A stretch of DNA of 64,000 nucleotides, from assembly GCF_051014685.1 (NCBI RefSeq), contig NW_027478487.1:930001-994000 (forward strand), in the 5' to 3' direction. The DNA is from Ptiloglossa arizonensis (Eukaryota > Arthropoda > Insecta > Hymenoptera > Colletidae). Each line of letters begins with the position of its first letter. The stretch's first letter is position 1. This document shows positions 62,601 through 64,000 of this stretch, in pieces. The notes beneath the pieces were generated by a model. That model saw only the letters and a program-made list of their open reading frames with translations, did not search any database and was not told where the DNA came from. The translations under genes were made by a program, and so were the position numbers.

Positions 62601-64000
62601 AAACTCCCATATCTCGCGAACGGATTGACCTAACCCAAAGATTCCTAATGCATCTGAAAGTAGAAACTCGCCCGATTACAACGGTATGTGTATTTTTTCC
62701 CGAGGCCATTCTGGTTAAGCGTTCGGAGCATCAGAATTGCGAAAAATTTTTTGCCTTCTCAACCATTTCTTGTCTTCAAACTCCCATATCTCGCGAACGG
62801 ATTGACCTAACCCAAAAATTCCTCTTGCATCTGAAAGTAGAAACTCGCCCGATTACAACGGTATGTGTATTTTTTCCCTAGGAAATTCCGGTTAAGCGTT
62901 TGGAGCAGCAGAATTGCGAAAAATTTTTTGCCTTCTCAACCATTTCTTGGCTTCAAACTCCCATATCTCGCGAACGGATTGACGTAACGCAAAAATTCCT
63001 GCTGCATCTGAAAGTAGAAACTCGCCCGATTACAACGGTATGTTTTTTTCCCTAGGCCATTCTGGTTAAGCGTTTGGAACAGCAGAATTGCGAAAAATTT
63101 TTTGCCTTCTCAACCATTTCTTGTCTTCAAACTCCCATATCTCGCGAACGGATTGACCTAACCCAAAAATTCTTATTGCATCTGAAAGTAGAAACTCGCC
63201 CGATTACAACGGTATGAGTATTTTTTCCCTAGGCCATTCTGGTTAAGCGTTCGGAGCAGCAGAATTGCGAAAAATTTTTTGCCTTCTCAACCATTTCTTG
63301 TCTTCAAACTCCCATATCTCGCGAACGGATTGACCTAACCCAAAAATTACTGTTGCGCCTGAAAGTAGAAACTCGCCAGGTTACAACGGTATGTGTATTT
63401 TTTCCCTAGGCCATTCTGGTTAAGCGTTTGGAGCAGCAGAAGTGCGAAAAATTTTTTGCCTTCTCTACCATTTCTAGGCTTCAAACTCCCATATCTCGCG
63501 AACGGATTGACCTAACCCAAAAATTCCTATTGCATCTGAAAGTAGAAACTCGCCCGATTACAACGGTAGTGTATTTTTTTCCTAGGCCATTCTGGATAAG
63601 CATTTGGAGCAGCAGAATTGCGAAAAATTTTTTGCTTTCTCAACCATTTCTTGGCTTCAAACTCCCATATCTCGCGAACGGATTGACCTAACCCAAAAAT
63701 TCCTGTTGCGTCTGAAAGTAGAAACTCGCCCGGTTACAACGGTATGTTTATGTTTTCCCTAGGCCATTCTGGTTAAGCGTTTGGAGCAGCAGAAGTGCGA
63801 AAAATTTGTTGTCTTCTCAACCATTTCTTAGCTTCAAACTCCCATATCTCGCGAACGGATTGACGTAACCCAAAAATTCCTGTTGCATCTGAAAGTAGAA
63901 ACTCGCCCGATTACAACGGTATGTTTTTTTCCCTAGGCCATTCTGGTTAAGCGTTTGGAACAGCAGAATTGCGAAAAATTTTTTGCCTTCTCAACCATTT
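53604..64000 (+). repeat. HOR block G: 6-, 8- and 12-monomer repeats
   Basis: Recurring types: G1 (cggttacaacgg, gaagtgcg, ttgttgcc), G2 (tgctgttgcgtctg, ttggcttc), G3 (gtatgttttccc with ttgttgtc or ttagttgtc), G4 (gacgtaac, gtatgttttttt, gaacagcag; 174 bp), G5 (ccttttgcatc, gttcggagcagcag) and G6. The G3 marker gtttt spaces at 53,871, 54,930, 56,343, 57,578, 58,460 and 59,695, giving intervals of 1,059, 1,413, 1,235, 882 and 1,235 bp. F7/F1-type monomers reappear at about 60,133-60,480 and 63,309-63,680; tactgttgcgcc recurs at an offset of 3,176 bp. A 3-monomer repeat (ccctaggaaattccgg, 531 bp apart) lies at 62,345-62,876. The block continues past the window end. Confidence 0.84.
55899..60132 (+). 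repeat. Near-perfect 2,117-bp tandem duplication (12 monomers x 2)
   Basis: Units are 55,899-58,015 and 58,016-60,132, each 12 monomers (12 x 177 minus two 3-bp and one 1-bp deletions). They share many private variants: aattagttgtc (56,394/58,511), ccaaagatt, ccctaggaaattccgg, cggatacaacggttgtg, gagaagcag, gaattgtgaaaaat, gttttgcctagg, acgcaaaaattcctgctgc and gtatgagtatt. Reading by eye I found only four differences, near 56,821/58,938 (attcatatt against attcctatt), 57,355/59,472, 57,783/59,900, and at the 3' boundary (ttggcttc against ttgtcttc). This is the most recent large duplication that I can see in the window. Confidence 0.88.

Larger units (their letters stand above)
1..64000 (+). repeat. 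177-bp satellite DNA array, ~361 head-to-tail monomers
   Basis: The whole window is a tandem array. The landmark ctcccatatctcgcga recurs every 177 bp (positions 4, 181 and so on to 63,839), always on the same strand; I saw no inverted copy and no non-satellite insertion. Monomers within a type are almost identical, and different types differ at roughly 5-15% of positions by eye. Consensus GC is 74/177 (41.8%). Lengths vary mildly: 177 bp is standard, 174 bp is a recurrent class, and single-base indels are scattered. The array runs off both ends. The period is close to a nucleosome plus linker, as in many centromeric satellites. The centromeric or pericentromeric role is inferred from length, homogeneity and HOR structure, not shown. 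No gene lies anywhere in the window. Confidence 0.98.

Noticed and set aside
62546..62881. 111-codon open frame, longest in the window
   Set aside because: It starts at TTG and reads two satellite monomers joined where ccctagg is changed to cccgagg, removing the stop. It has the same repeated peptide as all other frames.
1..64000. CRISPR array
   Set aside because: Repeats are contiguous 177-bp units with no unique spacers, and unit length and array size are far outside CRISPR ranges.
1..64000. tRNA, rRNA, retroelement or transposon origin of the monomer
   Set aside because: I saw no convincing A/B-box pair, no conserved rRNA segment, no terminal inverted repeats, no target-site duplications and no poly(A) or LTR structure. 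Origin from a decayed element cannot be excluded but has no support here.
1..64000. Inverted satellite segments or strand switches
   Set aside because: I looked for reverse-complement landmarks (tcgcgagatatggg, cgcttaaccagaa) along the window and found none; all monomers run in the same direction.

Overview
The window is one uninterrupted tandem satellite array. From base 1 to base 64,000 it consists of head-to-tail copies of a ~177-bp monomer, all in the same orientation. Counting from the first full monomer start (position 4) to the last monomer start (63,839) gives about 361 monomers, with a net loss of roughly 62 bp from small indels. Both window edges fall inside the array, so the true array is longer. 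I see no unique sequence, transposon, RNA gene or credible protein-coding gene. The sequence is best read as eukaryotic centromeric or pericentromeric (heterochromatic) satellite DNA. The monomer is about 42% GC, and CpG is not depleted (8 CpG per consensus monomer against ~7.5 expected). This fits a genome with little CpG methylation, such as many insects or other invertebrates. I do not recognise the family and cannot name the species.

The array is not homogeneous. Diagnostic variants define monomer types that recur in fixed orders as higher-order repeats (HORs). Layout: block A (1-7,963), 6-monomer HOR of 1,062 bp; block B (7,964-10,972), 10-monomer HOR of 1,770 bp with a 4-monomer (708-bp) sub-repeat; block C (10,973-15,397), 6-monomer then 3-monomer repeats; A' (15,398-21,054), B' (21,055-24,771), C' remnant (24,772-25,302), A'' (25,303-27,600); an A/B chimeric 8-monomer HOR of 1,416 bp (27,601-30,120); mixed A/B (30,121-35,387); transition block E (35,388-39,278), 5-monomer and 2-monomer repeats; block F (39,279-53,603), 9-monomer then 7-monomer HORs; block G (53,604-64,000), 6/8/12-monomer HORs including a near-perfect 2,117-bp tandem duplication.

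Above the HOR level, a segment of roughly 10 kb (A+B) is repeated as A'+B', and a third partial copy follows C'. The copies are collinear apart from gains or losses of whole numbers of monomers (7, 5, 4 and 1) and a few small indels. Several block junctions are chimeric monomers that switch type in register. This is the pattern expected from repeated in-register unequal exchange or conversion. Open reading frames of 63-111 codons occur only because 177 is a multiple of 3 and some variants lose a stop codon; they are not genes.

The most notable observations are the nested HOR architecture with its macro-duplication, the chimeric monomers, a perfect 16-bp A/T-centred palindrome in one monomer class, uneven conservation along the monomer, and three clusters of single-base indels that may be consensus errors. 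A motif resembling a CENP-B box is present, but its match level is close to chance.
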